Source: Isoetes taiwanensis (taxonomy: Eukaryota; Streptophyta; Lycopodiopsida; Isoetales; Isoetaceae). Taken from it: a stretch of 64,000 bases of DNA. Where the stretch lies: contig JAJEKV010000033.1 of assembly GCA_021234155.1 (NCBI GenBank), forward strand, positions 4,135,454 through 4,199,453. Direction: 5' to 3'. The translations under genes were made by a program, and so were the position numbers. The notes under the pieces were generated by a model that saw only the letters and a program-made list of their open reading frames with translations, did not search any database and was not told where the DNA came from. Every line of letters begins with the position of its first letter. Position 1 is the stretch's first letter. This document shows, piece after piece, positions 43,365 to 53,859 of this stretch.

Positions 43365-44915
43365 TGTGACGGCCCCAGCTCATATACGATGCCCCGATCG
43401 TATACAAACTGGAGATCATCCCTCAAACCAGCATCTGCTCGCTGACATGAGGCCGTCCACCTAACATCGGGCCCTTGATGGTGGCCAAGAGCCCGACGGG
43501 GAAGAATGGACGTGTCATTCATCCCGTCTCCCTCGGGATCGTCCTAGCTGCGGAAGCATAAGCAAACATGAGCACATGACAACAACAATAACATACCCAC
43601 CTCGAAGGGTGGTACACCATATCACAGAGCTGCGACACATATCAGTAACATCAACATAACATGGGGAGATCCTACCCAGGCTCAGACTCATGGGGAAAGA
43701 CTGACGGCTTGGATCTCCGGATAACAATGCAGACAGAATTCATGGCAAATGGATTTGGCTGGCATAGGAACATGGCCGTTGGGTAGTCCACTCCATCCGC
43801 CCCTCCCCGTGCATACTTTGCGATAGGGTGAAAAGTATTGGAGCCCCACCAGTAACTGCTTAGGGTTCATAGCCAAGGGGCTATTATCGGGTTGCATCTC
43901 CCCAGCTCCCGATGAGGCAGGGAGGAGATCACTCCCCCGTAAGGTTCATGCCAATCACAAAGGCGAGCTAGAGAGCCACCGCTCGTAATGACTTGAACCC
44001 CTAGAAGATGACGCGCCTCGCCCAAGAGGTCATACCACCCCCTCACGCGATTGTGCGTGGTATTAGGCCTAGCCCACAATGTTCCCGGCCGTCGCTTCAC
44101 ACGGAGGGATCAATCAGGATCGACAAGCCCTTCCTTGTCACCGGTCTAGCTCCCACCACCCACGCCCAAAGGGCTCTTATGCACAGGCCGCATTAATTAG
44201 GAATTAATGGGCTAAAACTAGGATCATCCATCTACTTTGGCTCTGGGTCTCTACCCCCCTTCCCAATACACAAGAGTGGCGCATAGAATGTCAAAACATC
44301 AACACAACAGAACTGAAATAATAGAATACATCTATTCTAATCTACCTAATCATACATGGTTAGGTTCCTTTGTTAGTGTTTATCATTCTTAGGCTGTAGG
44401 GGTCGCCTATAGCTAAGAATGGATACTAATCCTATGGAATGAGGGCTGAAAACTCGGATCTAACTATCGGATCAACCACTAACCCGCTTCTTGGCTGGCT
44501 CCCACTCCTGTGAAAGCGTCCATGCTGCTGGATTTCGAGACTGCTGGTCTTGGATCGAGCTGCAACCTAGGAATTCCGATTCCTCTACTACTCTTCAGGC
44601 GAAATGGCGTCCAATGCTGCTCCAATCCGACCTATAGGGGCTGGAAACCGAAAGGGTTTCCCTTTTAGGATTTATGCCCCTTTATCCCCACGAATTTTAG
44701 GGCTGGGCCCTTTTGGTCAATGGGCTATTGCCACATGGCAACAGATATTATATTCACATGTGGCCTTAACATGTGCAATACAATGGTTCACAAGGTCGTA
44801 CCCTAGGGTACTACCCTTTACGGTCGCCGTGTACATGTCGTCTGAGTCGACATGTACTAGTGACGTGTCAGTATAATATACGTATTCATACCGTATGTTA
44901 TGCTGGAACGTCACA
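43365..44915 (-). repeat. 3' LTR of the LARD-like element
   Basis: 1551 bp. On the plus strand it starts TGTGACGGCCCC and ends GGAACGTCACA, so the ends are inverted (TGTGACG / CGTCACA). The first 440 bp match 63557-64000. Confidence 0.8.
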
Positions 44916-44932
44916 TTCTCCCCACCTTAAAA
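44916..44932 (-). other. Polypurine tract of the LARD-like element
   Basis: Minus-strand TTTTAAGGTGGGGAGAA directly precedes the LTR start TGTGACG. A related AGGTGGGGAGAA occurs again about 30 bp further upstream. Confidence 0.7.
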
Positions 44933-45059
44933 TGATGCTGTCCGCAGCATCGAGGTTCTCCCCACCTTGGGATCTTCCTGTCCTGCAACCAACTTGATGC
45001 ATGCAATTATTATTATAGTTACATAATTATTAAAATTACTCTAAGGTAATGTTTAAGAC

Positions 45060-45643
45060 TGTTAGTCCTGTGCCTCCTGGTACAGGACTATTCATGCATA
45101 CGACGGACCAGGTCAAGAACAAGGATCCACAGTCAGCCACGGGTCAGCCATCAAAGGCTCAACAGAAGACCAAACAGCAGACCACGCAGTCAAAGCCTGC
45201 GTCCGTCAACAAGAGGCCGGCCGGACAAGTGACGCCCGTCCGCCCGCATCAACGGCGTGATTCTAGGCACTTCAAGAGGCACCGCCAAAGATTCCTCCTG
45301 CGAATCGGGCCTCCTTCCGAGAGTCGGCACCGAGATCGATCGAGTGTCTATATTGGGCTAAAGGCCATTGTACTATATATATGAGTAGAGCTAGCACATG
45401 AGTTTTAGATGAGTTTTGAGTCTTGTCTCATTTCAGTCTTCTCTCGATTAGAGCTTATGTATGTTCATCATTGATATCAAGGAAGCTTATCATTTTCCTC
45501 TCATTGTTCTCTTTTGTTCTGTTTTTCTCCTTCTTCTTCTCTTCTTGCAAATCCGCGTGACATAGTCCCCAGTTCTCTGTTCGATCCACGGGTCCTCCGC
45601 CGGAGGGCTGTCTAGCGGGGAGTTCAGAACCCGACCCCAAACA
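45060..45643 (+). repeat. 5' LTR of gypsy copy 2
   Basis: 584 bp, TGTTAGTCCTGT to CCAAACA, with TATA box near 45372 and the terminal 8-bp inverted repeat intact. Confidence 0.93.
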
Positions 45644-45777
45644 CATCACGGCTCCGCCGGGTTACGGTAGCTTTTTCCTTTCTTAAATGCGCCATGTGCC
45701 GTAGAAACTTCACACGAAGAACTTCTTTCCCGAGGGCGTCTGCGCTTGGGCGTCATCGGCGACGGGGAAGTTGTTAA

Positions 45778-47445
45778 ATGATATGTATGGATCTGCTTAT
45801 GACATTGAGGGAGGCCACATTCGGTCCTAGAGGGCTCGGTCGGCGCCCACCCCCCCTCGTGTCATGTCTCGTCCAAATTCCCCACCTCAAAGCGTGCAAA
45901 CATTGCTCCGACCTCGATCCACCTCATCACTATCGGGGAGCCCTATCGGGCTCCACCTTCTCAACCTTACTTTCATACCCCAAACATGCCTACATCCATC
46001 ATTCTTACGGCCCATGCGCCTCGCCTTCACAACCATCATCTCCACCGGGTGGGCAGGGATATCCACATGTCTCTTTTGCGCCTCCCCAGGAATTTCCCTT
46101 CCCTACATTTCCCACCACTCTTCCTGTTTACAACCTTACCGACCTCAAAACCAATGCTCAGGCACCTTCAGTACCTCCCCCGCAGTCACCCCGTCATCAG
46201 GGTCCTTCAGGCACCATGCCACCTCCAACTCCACCTCAATATAACCACTATACCGTTCCTGTCCAGCCAAGCACTTTCACCTCTACCTTTCAGACTCTTA
46301 AGCTGACTTATCCCACCTTTGGCAACACGAAAGGCAAACCTTTAGACCAAAGTGCTCAGGCCCACATGGAAGAATTTGAGGCTCTGGCTGTCCTGAATGG
46401 TCATGCGCAACCTCAACTGAAATTCCACATCTTTTCCACCACACTGCGTGGCTCTCCTCATCAATGGCTCATGTCCAACAAAAGCCACTGGAAACAAGAT
46501 TGGTCAAAAATGAGAACTGCTTTTCTTTCTCACTATGGGACCACGGATGATGATCAACTTCATCTCAAGCAACTCAATGACCTTCAACAAGAGCCCACGG
46601 AGTCTACCAGGGACTTTGCAGATCGACTTCACATTCTGCTCAGCAAACTCAAGGAGTACCCAACACAGAGCCAGATCTTGGTCTGGTTTCTCCAAGGACT
46701 TCCTCCAGCTATCAGACTTATGACTGAATACCTGCGCCCGAAGACTTTGGAGCAGGCTATCGATCTTGTCAATCACTCAGTCAATGTTTCCTCCCGTGGC
46801 GTGGCTCTTCAGGAGCTCCCTTTCATTCCACCCGTCATGGTTCCACAGACTGCTGTTCAACCTCAACACGCCAATCCGCAGCGCAGTCAGATCTGGTGCC
46901 ATATCTGCAAGTATCAAGGCCACTTGGCGAATGAGTGCAACTCCACCAATGGCCCGCCTCATTGTAAAAGATGCAACATGTGCAATCATGCCACGGAAGA
47001 GTGCACTCGCACTCATCCTACACCGTTCTGCAACAAACTGGTTTATCAAGTGCAAACCACACTTCAGCAACAATCGCAATATCAGCAACCACCACAGCAG
47101 GCGCAACCCAATCAACTCTATCAGCAACAGGAGCAACAACGGGGACCCAACACACGTCCTCCTTTTGACCCTTCTAAAGCTCAGTGTTATCACTGTCAAG
47201 AATGGGGTCATACCACCACGGCGTGTCCTCAACTTCCACAAGTTCGTACGACTTCACGGCACAAATCAGACCACCTCGGTCCGCCTCACGGCTTACCAAC
47301 TCTGGATTGCCAATGGAAAACAAGGCTCGCGTCCTGTTCTTCGCAAGCCACCTCGCGCGCCTCAGCAATCACGCTATCAACCAGCTCCTGTCAATCAACC
47401 TCAGATGGATCAACAAGCACAGGAAGAAATTTTTCGGGCTCTTAA
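45778..47445 (+). CDS. gag polyprotein, gypsy copy 2
   Basis: Open for 555 codons from ATG 45778. A proline-rich N-terminus (residues 1-180) is followed by the retrotransposon Gag capsid domain (about 190-350; AHMEEFEALAVLNGHAQPQL, LRGSPHQWLMSNKSHW, STRDFADRLHILLSKLKEYP, FLQGLPPAIRLMTEYL). Three zinc knuckles of the CX2CX4HX4C type follow: CHICKYQGHLANEC, CKRCNMCNHATEEC and CYHCQEWGHTTTAC (about 378-480). After the third knuckle the frame slips near 47250 and the last 60 codons are out of register with the gag-pol frame seen in copy 1. It would assemble particles and bind the RNA. Confidence 0.85.
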   Translation: MICMDLLMTLREATFGPRGLGRRPPPLVSCLVQIPHLKACKHCSDLDPPHHYRGALSGSTFSTLLSYPKHAYIHHSYGPCASPSQPSSPPGGQGYPHVSFAPPQEFPFPTFPTTLPVYNLTDLKTNAQAPSVPPPQSPRHQGPSGTMPPPTPPQYNHYTVPVQPSTFTSTFQTLKLTYPTFGNTKGKPLDQSAQAHMEEFEALAVLNGHAQPQLKFHIFSTTLRGSPHQWLMSNKSHWKQDWSKMRTAFLSHYGTTDDDQLHLKQLNDLQQEPTESTRDFADRLHILLSKLKEYPTQSQILVWFLQGLPPAIRLMTEYLRPKTLEQAIDLVNHSVNVSSRGVALQELPFIPPVMVPQTAVQPQHANPQRSQIWCHICKYQGHLANECNSTNGPPHCKRCNMCNHATEECTRTHPTPFCNKLVYQVQTTLQQQSQYQQPPQQAQPNQLYQQQEQQRGPNTRPPFDPSKAQCYHCQEWGHTTTACPQLPQVRTTSRHKSDHLGPPHGLPTLDCQWKTRLASCSSQATSRASAITLSTSSCQSTSDGSTSTGRNFSGS

Positions 47446-47662
47446 TCCTCCGGTCCGGTAGTCAAATTGGGTTGGTTTGGTTTTACGCCACTGTAGGCGT
47501 CCACGTCCCTTAACCATTATTCCTAATGGCACCCAACCTGCCTTTGCAGTCGACACAATCCCTCATGAAGAGGAAAAAAAGGTTCACTTTGCACCTGACT
47601 TGGAGAAACTCATGCCGCATGTCATGCCTAAAGTTCGCCAAAGCATTCCGAACCTCATGTAA
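47250..47662 (+). pseudogene. gag-pol linker, gypsy copy 2
   Basis: Same linker as 5305-5800 of copy 1 (NQTTSVRLTAYQLWIANGKQ, PQMDQQAQEEIFRALNPPV, HFAPDLEKLMPHVMPKVRQS), but with in-frame stops near 47458 and 47660. Confidence 0.75.
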
Positions 47663-47682
47663 GTCGGCTTGAAGGCGCGACG

Positions 47683-48525
47683 TTGGCTAATGTTCATGCC
47701 ACCACTAGAGCTCAACAAAGACAAGAAGCGCCTTCCACATCTCAACCTCCACGCTCTCAGACATATCCAAATATAGCTGCTGAGGTTGACCTACTCCAAG
47801 AAGTTGCTGCTTCCTTACCACGCACTCCAGCACCTGTGGATCCAGCAGATCCTTTTTCTCATGTGCCTCTGGAACTCCAAGAGGAGCTAGCCAAAATCAA
47901 AATTCCTTTAAGTTTGGCAACAATTTTGAAACTCTGTCCTGCTCTCAAGGACCAGTTACCACTCCCGACTGTTTTGGTTGGGGCTGTTGCTACCTCTACA
48001 CCCACGGTACATGCCACGGTGGGCAATCAACAAGTCAACCATGTTCAAATTGATGGAGGTAGCGCAGTTAATCTCATCACGGATAAACTCCGCAAACAAA
48101 TGGGCATCAAACAACTCTATCGTGCCCCATATGACATCAAATTGGCTAATGGCCATATCACGCGACCTCAAGGCGTCACCCCCCTTCTTCACATCAACAT
48201 TGGTGATCTCCGATTCCCCTTGGAATTTGGTGTTTGGAAGGCTGGAGAAGATCCAAGTGATTATGAAATGTTGGTCGGCAGACCTTTTCTCCGCCAGGCC
48301 AAGAGTATCCATTACTGGGCCATGGATCAGTTAGTCATCACCGATGGCACCTCAATGCCACCATGGACTTGGAAACAGGCAAGATCATTTCCGTCGACAA
48401 TGCTGAACCCTCTCTCTCAGACACTGATTCTGAGGAAGCCCAGAATATCTATCAAGTTCAGGCTCCGCCAGCGAGTTTGCCTCTGTCATCCTACCCCGAG
48501 TATGCTGATCCTTGGGGAGAAATGA
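47683..48525 (+). CDS. aspartic protease region, gypsy copy 2
   Basis: Open for 280 codons as part of the polyprotein. The retroviral-type protease follows a linker: VQIDGGSAVNLITDKLRKQM (active-site Asp in DGGS, a form common in Tat-lineage elements), YDIKLANGHITRPQGV, and the flap and C-terminal part ending LVGRPFLRQAKSIHY. It would cleave the Gag-Pol polyprotein. The last 50 codons (from about 48360) leave the polyprotein frame, which continues in the frame at 48363-48989. Confidence 0.75.
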   Translation: MANVHATTRAQQRQEAPSTSQPPRSQTYPNIAAEVDLLQEVAASLPRTPAPVDPADPFSHVPLELQEELAKIKIPLSLATILKLCPALKDQLPLPTVLVGAVATSTPTVHATVGNQQVNHVQIDGGSAVNLITDKLRKQMGIKQLYRAPYDIKLANGHITRPQGVTPLLHINIGDLRFPLEFGVWKAGEDPSDYEMLVGRPFLRQAKSIHYWAMDQLVITDGTSMPPWTWKQARSFPSTMLNPLSQTLILRKPRISIKFRLRQRVCLCHPTPSMLILGEK

Positions 48526-50260
48526 CTCTTGATCAGGACCAGGCTGTGGCTGCCTTGCTAGACCCTTACCTGGCTCCTTGCAATCGCATCCAACGTGTTG
48601 ATCACTTTTCAGATGCTGAACCTCCTGCAGCTCCTGTAGATGTACACACTGTCATGAAGCAACCTCTGCTTGATGAAACTCAGCAACCTCTCTTTTTCAC
48701 CACGCAGAGTGCCACGCATCCCATTATGCTTCAACCTCCTGCTCATCTTGTCCAGGACACGGAAGTTATCCCCCATATTCAGACTCCTGAAGTCGAGATT
48801 GTGGACGTGGGCAACAATCAGCCTGTCCGCATAGCTGCAAATCTTCCGACACCCTATCGTAATAGGGCCGTCACGCTCTTCAAAAAGTTCAAACACATTT
48901 TCGCCTGGAGCTACAGAGATCTTCGGGGGATAAACAAAGCCTTGGGGGAACTCACCATTCCTACCAAATCTGATGCACGTCCTGTATAGCAACGACAGTA
49001 CCGGCTCAACCCCAATTACCGTGATCGCGTCAAGGCGGAAATTGACAAACTCCTTACTGCAGGTTTGATCTATGAGGTCAAACATTCTGAATGGGTGAGC
49101 CCCATCGTCATTGCACTCAAACACAATGGTAAGATCCGCGTTTGCGTGGACTACCAAAAACCCAATCAGGCCACGGAGCATGATCATTTTCCACTTCCCT
49201 TCACATACCAGGTTCTGGAAGAGGTTGTACTCCTTCATGGATGGTTTTTCTGGCTACAATCAGATCTCAATCAAAGAATCTGATCAACTACTTTCACCAC
49301 CCCGTGGGGCACTTTGGTGGTTCCTTTTGGATTATCAAACTCTCCATCCACGTTATGCTCTCAGTTTTTGATGATTTTATGAAGGAAAATCCCTTCTTAC
49401 AAATTTTTCAAGATGACTTCTCTGCCTACAGTTCCATGGCTGACCATTTGAATAAATTGGAACTCGTCTTTCAGAAATGTGATGAGTCCGGCATTAGTCT
49501 CAATCCAGAGAAATGCACCTTTTGCGTCACATCAGGTGTTCTGTTAGGACACGTAGTCAGCAAAGCAGGTATCACCACAGATCCTGCCAAAATCAGTTGT
49601 GTGCTCAAGGCTCAAGCACCAGCCAATATCAAGGAGACACGCTCTTTCCTGGGTAAGGTCAATTATTACTCTACCTTCATTCCTGGACTTGTAGCCATTG
49701 CAGATCCCATTCATAAACTCACGGGTGATGAATCCACAGGCTTGGAATTCCCCGAAGTGATCTTTGCTTTCAACAGTTGAAGCTCTTGCTTACTCAGGGC
49801 CCGTTCTTGTTCCTCCTCAATGGGACAAGCCCTTTCACGCCCATGTAGATGTCTCGGCGTTTGCTATTGGAGCTGTTCTTTCTCAAGAATATGATGCGCT
49901 GCATCGACAAACCAAAACGAATCGCCCGGTAGGAAACTCAATTCTGGCTGAAGCAACTACTCGCCCGCAGGCGTGAAGCCTTGGGTTTAATTTTACGTGG
50001 TCCAAGCGCTTCCGTCACTATCTTTTGGGCGGTCGAGATCAAATTCTTTGTTGACCACCAAGCACTTCTTTATTTGATCAACAAATCCACCCTACGGGCG
50101 CATTGCTCGTTGGGTCCTCCTCCTGCAAAATTTGCACCTTTTGAAATAGTTCACAAAGGCGAGCCAAATCTCATGTTGTCCCGGATTATCTTTCACGCAT
50201 CCACCGCGGATGATCCCTCCACCGGAGTCTCGAGCGCCTTTCACGATGCTCAACTCTTTA
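48363..50260 (+). pseudogene. reverse transcriptase and RNase H, gypsy copy 2
   Basis: Linker 48363-48989 is open. The RT proper follows a stop at 48987: YRDRVKAEIDKLLTAGLIYE, WVSPIVIALKHNGKIRVCVD, FMDGFSGYNQISIKESDQ, catalytic box LQIFQDDFSAYS near 49400, GISLNPEKCTFCV, GVLLGHVVSKAGITTDPAKI and SFLGKVNYYSTFIPG. RNase H: HAHVDVSAFAIGAVLSQEYD near 49840 and FFVDHQALLYLINKS near 50045. Frames change near 49280, 49350, 49750 and 49975. Catalytic residues are still visible but no continuous protein results. Confidence 0.88.
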
Positions 50261-50379
50261 CGGTCACGGCAACACCACATTGGTTCCATGACTTTTCAGC
50301 GGTATCTCCTCACAGCGCTCTTCCACCGGAGGGCGCCACGCCTCTCTCAAGCCAGCGACAATCCCCCGGCGACATCAAT

Positions 50380-51610
50380 TTCTCCATGAGGTCCGTGACT
50401 ACACCATGGTTGCGAGGCCATCTTTACAAAAAGGGTAAGGATACCGCCCTTCGACGCCGTGTTCTCCCTCATGAGGTCCCGTGATATTGTTCGAGAAGCC
50501 CATGAAGGGGTCGGTGGTGGTCATTTTCATGGTGACACCACGCCACGCAAAAATCCTTCTTCTTTGCTTATTTTTTTGACCCACGCTCTTCAAAGACGCT
50601 CACGCCCACGCCCGCACGTGTGATGCTTGCCAGCGTGTGGGACGGCCCACGGCCCGTGACGCTCTTCCCTTGACGCCGGTCGCCACGCCACTTCCCTTCA
50701 GCAAATGGGGAATGGATTTTGTGGGACCCATCGATCCTCCTGCGCGGCACACCCGTGCCCGCTACATTCTGGTTCTCACTGACTACGCTACCAAATAGGC
50801 GGAAGCTTGCGCCCTTCCAGACAACACTGCGGCAAGCAAAGCCAAGGTCATCTATCAACAAATCATCACGCGATTCGGCTGCCCCATGGAGCTGGTCAGT
50901 GATCATGGTGTCCATTTTATCAATCATACCATCAAGGAGCTGACGGATTATCTTCTGATACATCATCACAAGAGCACACCTTACTATCCTCAAGGGAATG
51001 GTTTGGCAGAAAGCACCAACAAAACTCTGGTCACAATTCTCAAGAAAATTTGTGACGCCTTCTACGACCGCAAACCAAGCTTCCTACTGTTCTTTGGGCT
51101 TACAATACTTGTTTCAAAATAGCTACAGGTCACACTCCTTTCAAATTGGTTTATGGTCAAGAAGCTCTCATGCCTTTTGAGTACATTCTCCCAACTCTCC
51201 GTTTTCAACTGGCTACCTCCCATAATCCGCCTGCGGCACTCAAAGAAAGGGTTTATCAATTGGAACAGTTGGATGAACTTAGGCGTGATGCTTATGTCCG
51301 TGTTCTTCATGGACAACGGTTGCAGAAATCATTGCATGACAAAAGACTTAAGACAAAAACATTCAAAGAAGGAGATTTGGTTCTTCTTTATGATTCTCGG
51401 TACAAAAAATTTTTCCTGTAAGCTAAAGTTTCATGGCTTGGCCCTTATCAAATTGTTCAAGTGGTGCAACCCAAATAAGTTTTCCAAATGGCTGAGTTAG
51501 ATGGAACTCCATTACCTACACCGTTAATGGCTTTAGCCTCAAAACATTTCATACCACGTAAAAGTGAAAATCAACAAGCGATCTTTGTTCCGACACCAAC
51601 ACAACGATAG
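50380..51610 (+). pseudogene. integrase, gypsy copy 2
   Basis: HHCC region with EAHEGVGGGHFHGDTT-like sequence near 50500 and a CDACQRVGRPT-like sequence near 50620. Core: KWGMDFVGPIDPPARHTRAR near 50705, LTDYATK followed by a TAG (50797), MELVSDHGVHFINHTIKEL near 50886 and STPYYPQGNGLAESTNKTL near 50975. C-terminal domain with KTFKEGDLVLLYDSRYKKF near 51350, broken by a shift at 51415. Confidence 0.85.
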
Positions 51611-51766
51611 TGACTAAACCAAATGCATATTTATATTATAGGTGGAATTTTTTTTACAAAATGTGGGCACGCACCCGGCTATTTCCGCTATGGGCACTGC
51701 CCTATATACAAAAACGGGCTCAGAGCCCTATCTACTAAGTTCTAAGAAGAAAAACCCTCTACTCCG

Positions 51767-52027
51767 GGTTCGGAGCAGAGGTGATACGCAGGATGTGGTA
51801 GAGATTATGTTCCGAGTCCCAGCGAAGGTGCAGAATCACCTCCATCCCGTTGGTCTTCGGATCGGGATGCTCAGCCATCCCGGCACACCACCCGTCCATC
51901 GCCGGAGCCCGGTTGTTGTGCAACGCCGAGGTCCGGACAATCCATCTTGCAGGTAATCCACTCCAAACAGTTTGAAGGCATAGTGCAGTGATCATGCAAA
52001 CCAGCAGCAGACATACTGAGCGCCATC
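51767..52027 (-). CDS. Conserved antisense ORF of gypsy copy 2 (unknown function)
   Basis: Same gene as 9905-10169. Starts at the minus-strand ATG at 52027 (MALSMSAAGLHDHCTMPSNC), keeps the C-x5-C-x5-C-x3-C pattern, and after one inserted base near 51900 continues MDGWCAGMAEHPDPKTNGME to RITSAPNPE and the TAG at 51767. The two copies differ by replacements such as E/D, T/S, V/I and N/D and by many third-position changes. Each copy has one frameshift at a different place, so the ancestral frame was intact. Function unknown. Confidence 0.6.
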
Positions 52028-52055
52028 GGATGTTTTCGCTTCACTCCTGGTTCGT

Positions 52056-52068
52056 CTTATATAGCCAA
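52056..52068 (-). promoter_or_regulatory. TATA box upstream of the antisense ORF, copy 2
   Basis: Minus-strand TTGGCTATATAAG, identical to copy 1 over this stretch, with the same CCACGT and ATTGG motifs upstream (52086-52100). Confidence 0.5.
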
Positions 52069-52554
52069 TCGAGGAACTCCTTGTCGACGTGGACCAATCA
52101 CAAAAATCGCCAACGTGTTTGCAATGCAAGGCTGTTTCTAAAATGAGAATCTTTTCTCCCGTCGCATATCTAGCCATGGTACCTTCTGACACATTCGTTT
52201 TAATGATATCCCACTTCGAGTTGCCAGCATTAAATGCCATTCCTTCTTTTCACGCCCGTCGAACATTAATGTGTGTCCTTTGGCCACCTGTCACATCCCA
52301 TCATTCTCTCACGCCTCATCTCCACCGTTCATTGTTTCTCCCTTTGTTGTTTGGGGACTTAGCCAAATTTTTGCCTCTCAATCGCCTCCTTGGCATCTTT
52401 CGACACCTGGCACCATCAACGGTTGCAGATTCGCCCTCATCATGCCCCTTCGCCTTCATTTGCGCGCCCTAAACCTTTTCGTCTCTCTGCGCCTTCGTCC
52501 TCAGTTCTTTGCTCTCCGCCTTTGAATCACCGTTCTTTTCCGAAGCTCTTTGCC

Positions 52555-53859
52555 ATGGCTGCACCAAAATTTCCTACACTTCAAGCTACTACTCCCAGGG
52601 AACCGGCTCTTTTCGAGTCAGTATCTTTCTTGACGCCCACTTTTCGTGAAGCCCTTGTTGGCCCGAATCGTGAAGTCGCAGAACGCCAGAAGCTTTATGA
52701 ATTTTCACAAATGGAACTTCCAGCTCCAAATCCAGACCAGTTGAAGCAGTTCCTCGCTCACATCGTCAACAGCCCGCATGGATACACTACAGTGGTCGAT
52801 GGGACCACCATTTCGCTGACCCAGCATCTAATTTCTGAGGTATTCCATATCCCTTTGCAAACTCCTTGTTTATCTTGGTCTGCCATACAGGATCTAGATG
52901 TCACTGAGTTTGGTGCTCCTGCTTATCAAGCAAACGTGCATCGCCTAACAAATATTGACAAGCCCCATGAAACTTTTGTTAAGTTTCTGTGGCGCAAGTT
53001 CCTTGGGTATTCTATCAAGAACACCCATATCAATAAGCCTTTCTATAATATGGTGATCACTGCTACTCGCACCAACCACCACATTGATTGGCCCCAATTG
53101 TTGTTCTACCGTCTTCTCCAAGAAGTTGACCGTCTTCGGGCTGCCACTTCTATCTCTGAAGTTTCCGTGGGAGGCCATCTTCAAGCCCTCATCTGTCATT
53201 ACTTTCCTCCCTCACCTCCTAATTCTCATGATTCCACTCAGCAGTCCCTTCCTCAAACTCACCAAGTTGGCACATCACGCCCTTCTTCTTCTGGTCATGT
53301 CAACCTTCAGCACACGCATGTCACTGTCTCCTCCTCTACAGAAACAAAGCACTCCAGTTCTCATCATGTCTCACAAACGTCACAAACTAGGCAACAGCAG
53401 GCTCCACCACCTCCGCACCCTCGCCAGCTTTTGTATCAATATCAGCAGGATGTTCAAGCTGCTACTCTCAAGATACAAGAATCCCAGGAAGCTCTCATGA
53501 ATGGGGTTCAAACGGCCCTGGAGGCCTCAGACGCGGTTCAACGAGACCTTCAAGCTGCTACCATGCAAGTTCATACTCTGGAGACACAGCTTCAAGCCAA
53601 GCATGAGGTTTTTTTACAGGCCCGTGAGGATCTAAAGGCTGCCCAAAATCAGAATAGTGCGCTTTGCGATCGGCCGGGCTCAATTGCGAGATCACCATTC
53701 GAGAATTATTGGAGCGGGGTCAAGGCAAGAGAGACTCTCTTGGTTGACAAGGATAAAGACATTGCCAAACTGGACACGCTGTATACCGAACTCTCTCGAA
53801 ATTACAACACTCAAGCCCAAGACCTTACAAAAAAGCGTGGCGCTCAATTGCCTCTTTGA
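52555..53859 (+). CDS. ORF3, proximal part, gypsy copy 2
   Basis: 434 codons from ATG 52555 (MAAPKFPTLQATTPREPALF) to a TGA at 53857. The N-terminal 250 residues (YTTVVDGTTISLTQHLISEV, FVKFLWRKFLGYSIKN, HHIDWPQLLFYRLLQEVDRL) resemble in pattern the 'putative plant transposon protein' and plant mobile domains often fused to gypsy elements; this is a recollection, not a search. Residues 255-290 are Ser/His/Gln-rich, and about 290-430 form a probable coiled coil (TLETQLQAKHEVFLQAREDL). It lies after integrase, where Athila has an env-like gene and Tat elements have extra ORFs. No signal peptide or transmembrane segment is visible, which argues against an envelope. Confidence 0.7.
   Translation: MAAPKFPTLQATTPREPALFESVSFLTPTFREALVGPNREVAERQKLYEFSQMELPAPNPDQLKQFLAHIVNSPHGYTTVVDGTTISLTQHLISEVFHIPLQTPCLSWSAIQDLDVTEFGAPAYQANVHRLTNIDKPHETFVKFLWRKFLGYSIKNTHINKPFYNMVITATRTNHHIDWPQLLFYRLLQEVDRLRAATSISEVSVGGHLQALICHYFPPSPPNSHDSTQQSLPQTHQVGTSRPSSSGHVNLQHTHVTVSSSTETKHSSSHHVSQTSQTRQQQAPPPPHPRQLLYQYQQDVQAATLKIQESQEALMNGVQTALEASDAVQRDLQAATMQVHTLETQLQAKHEVFLQAREDLKAAQNQNSALCDRPGSIARSPFENYWSGVKARETLLVDKDKDIAKLDTLYTELSRNYNTQAQDLTKKRGAQLPL

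Noticed and set aside
52390-53859. ORF3 as a viral envelope gene
   Set aside because: No signal peptide, transmembrane segment or cleavage site is visible; the coiled coil alone is not enough.
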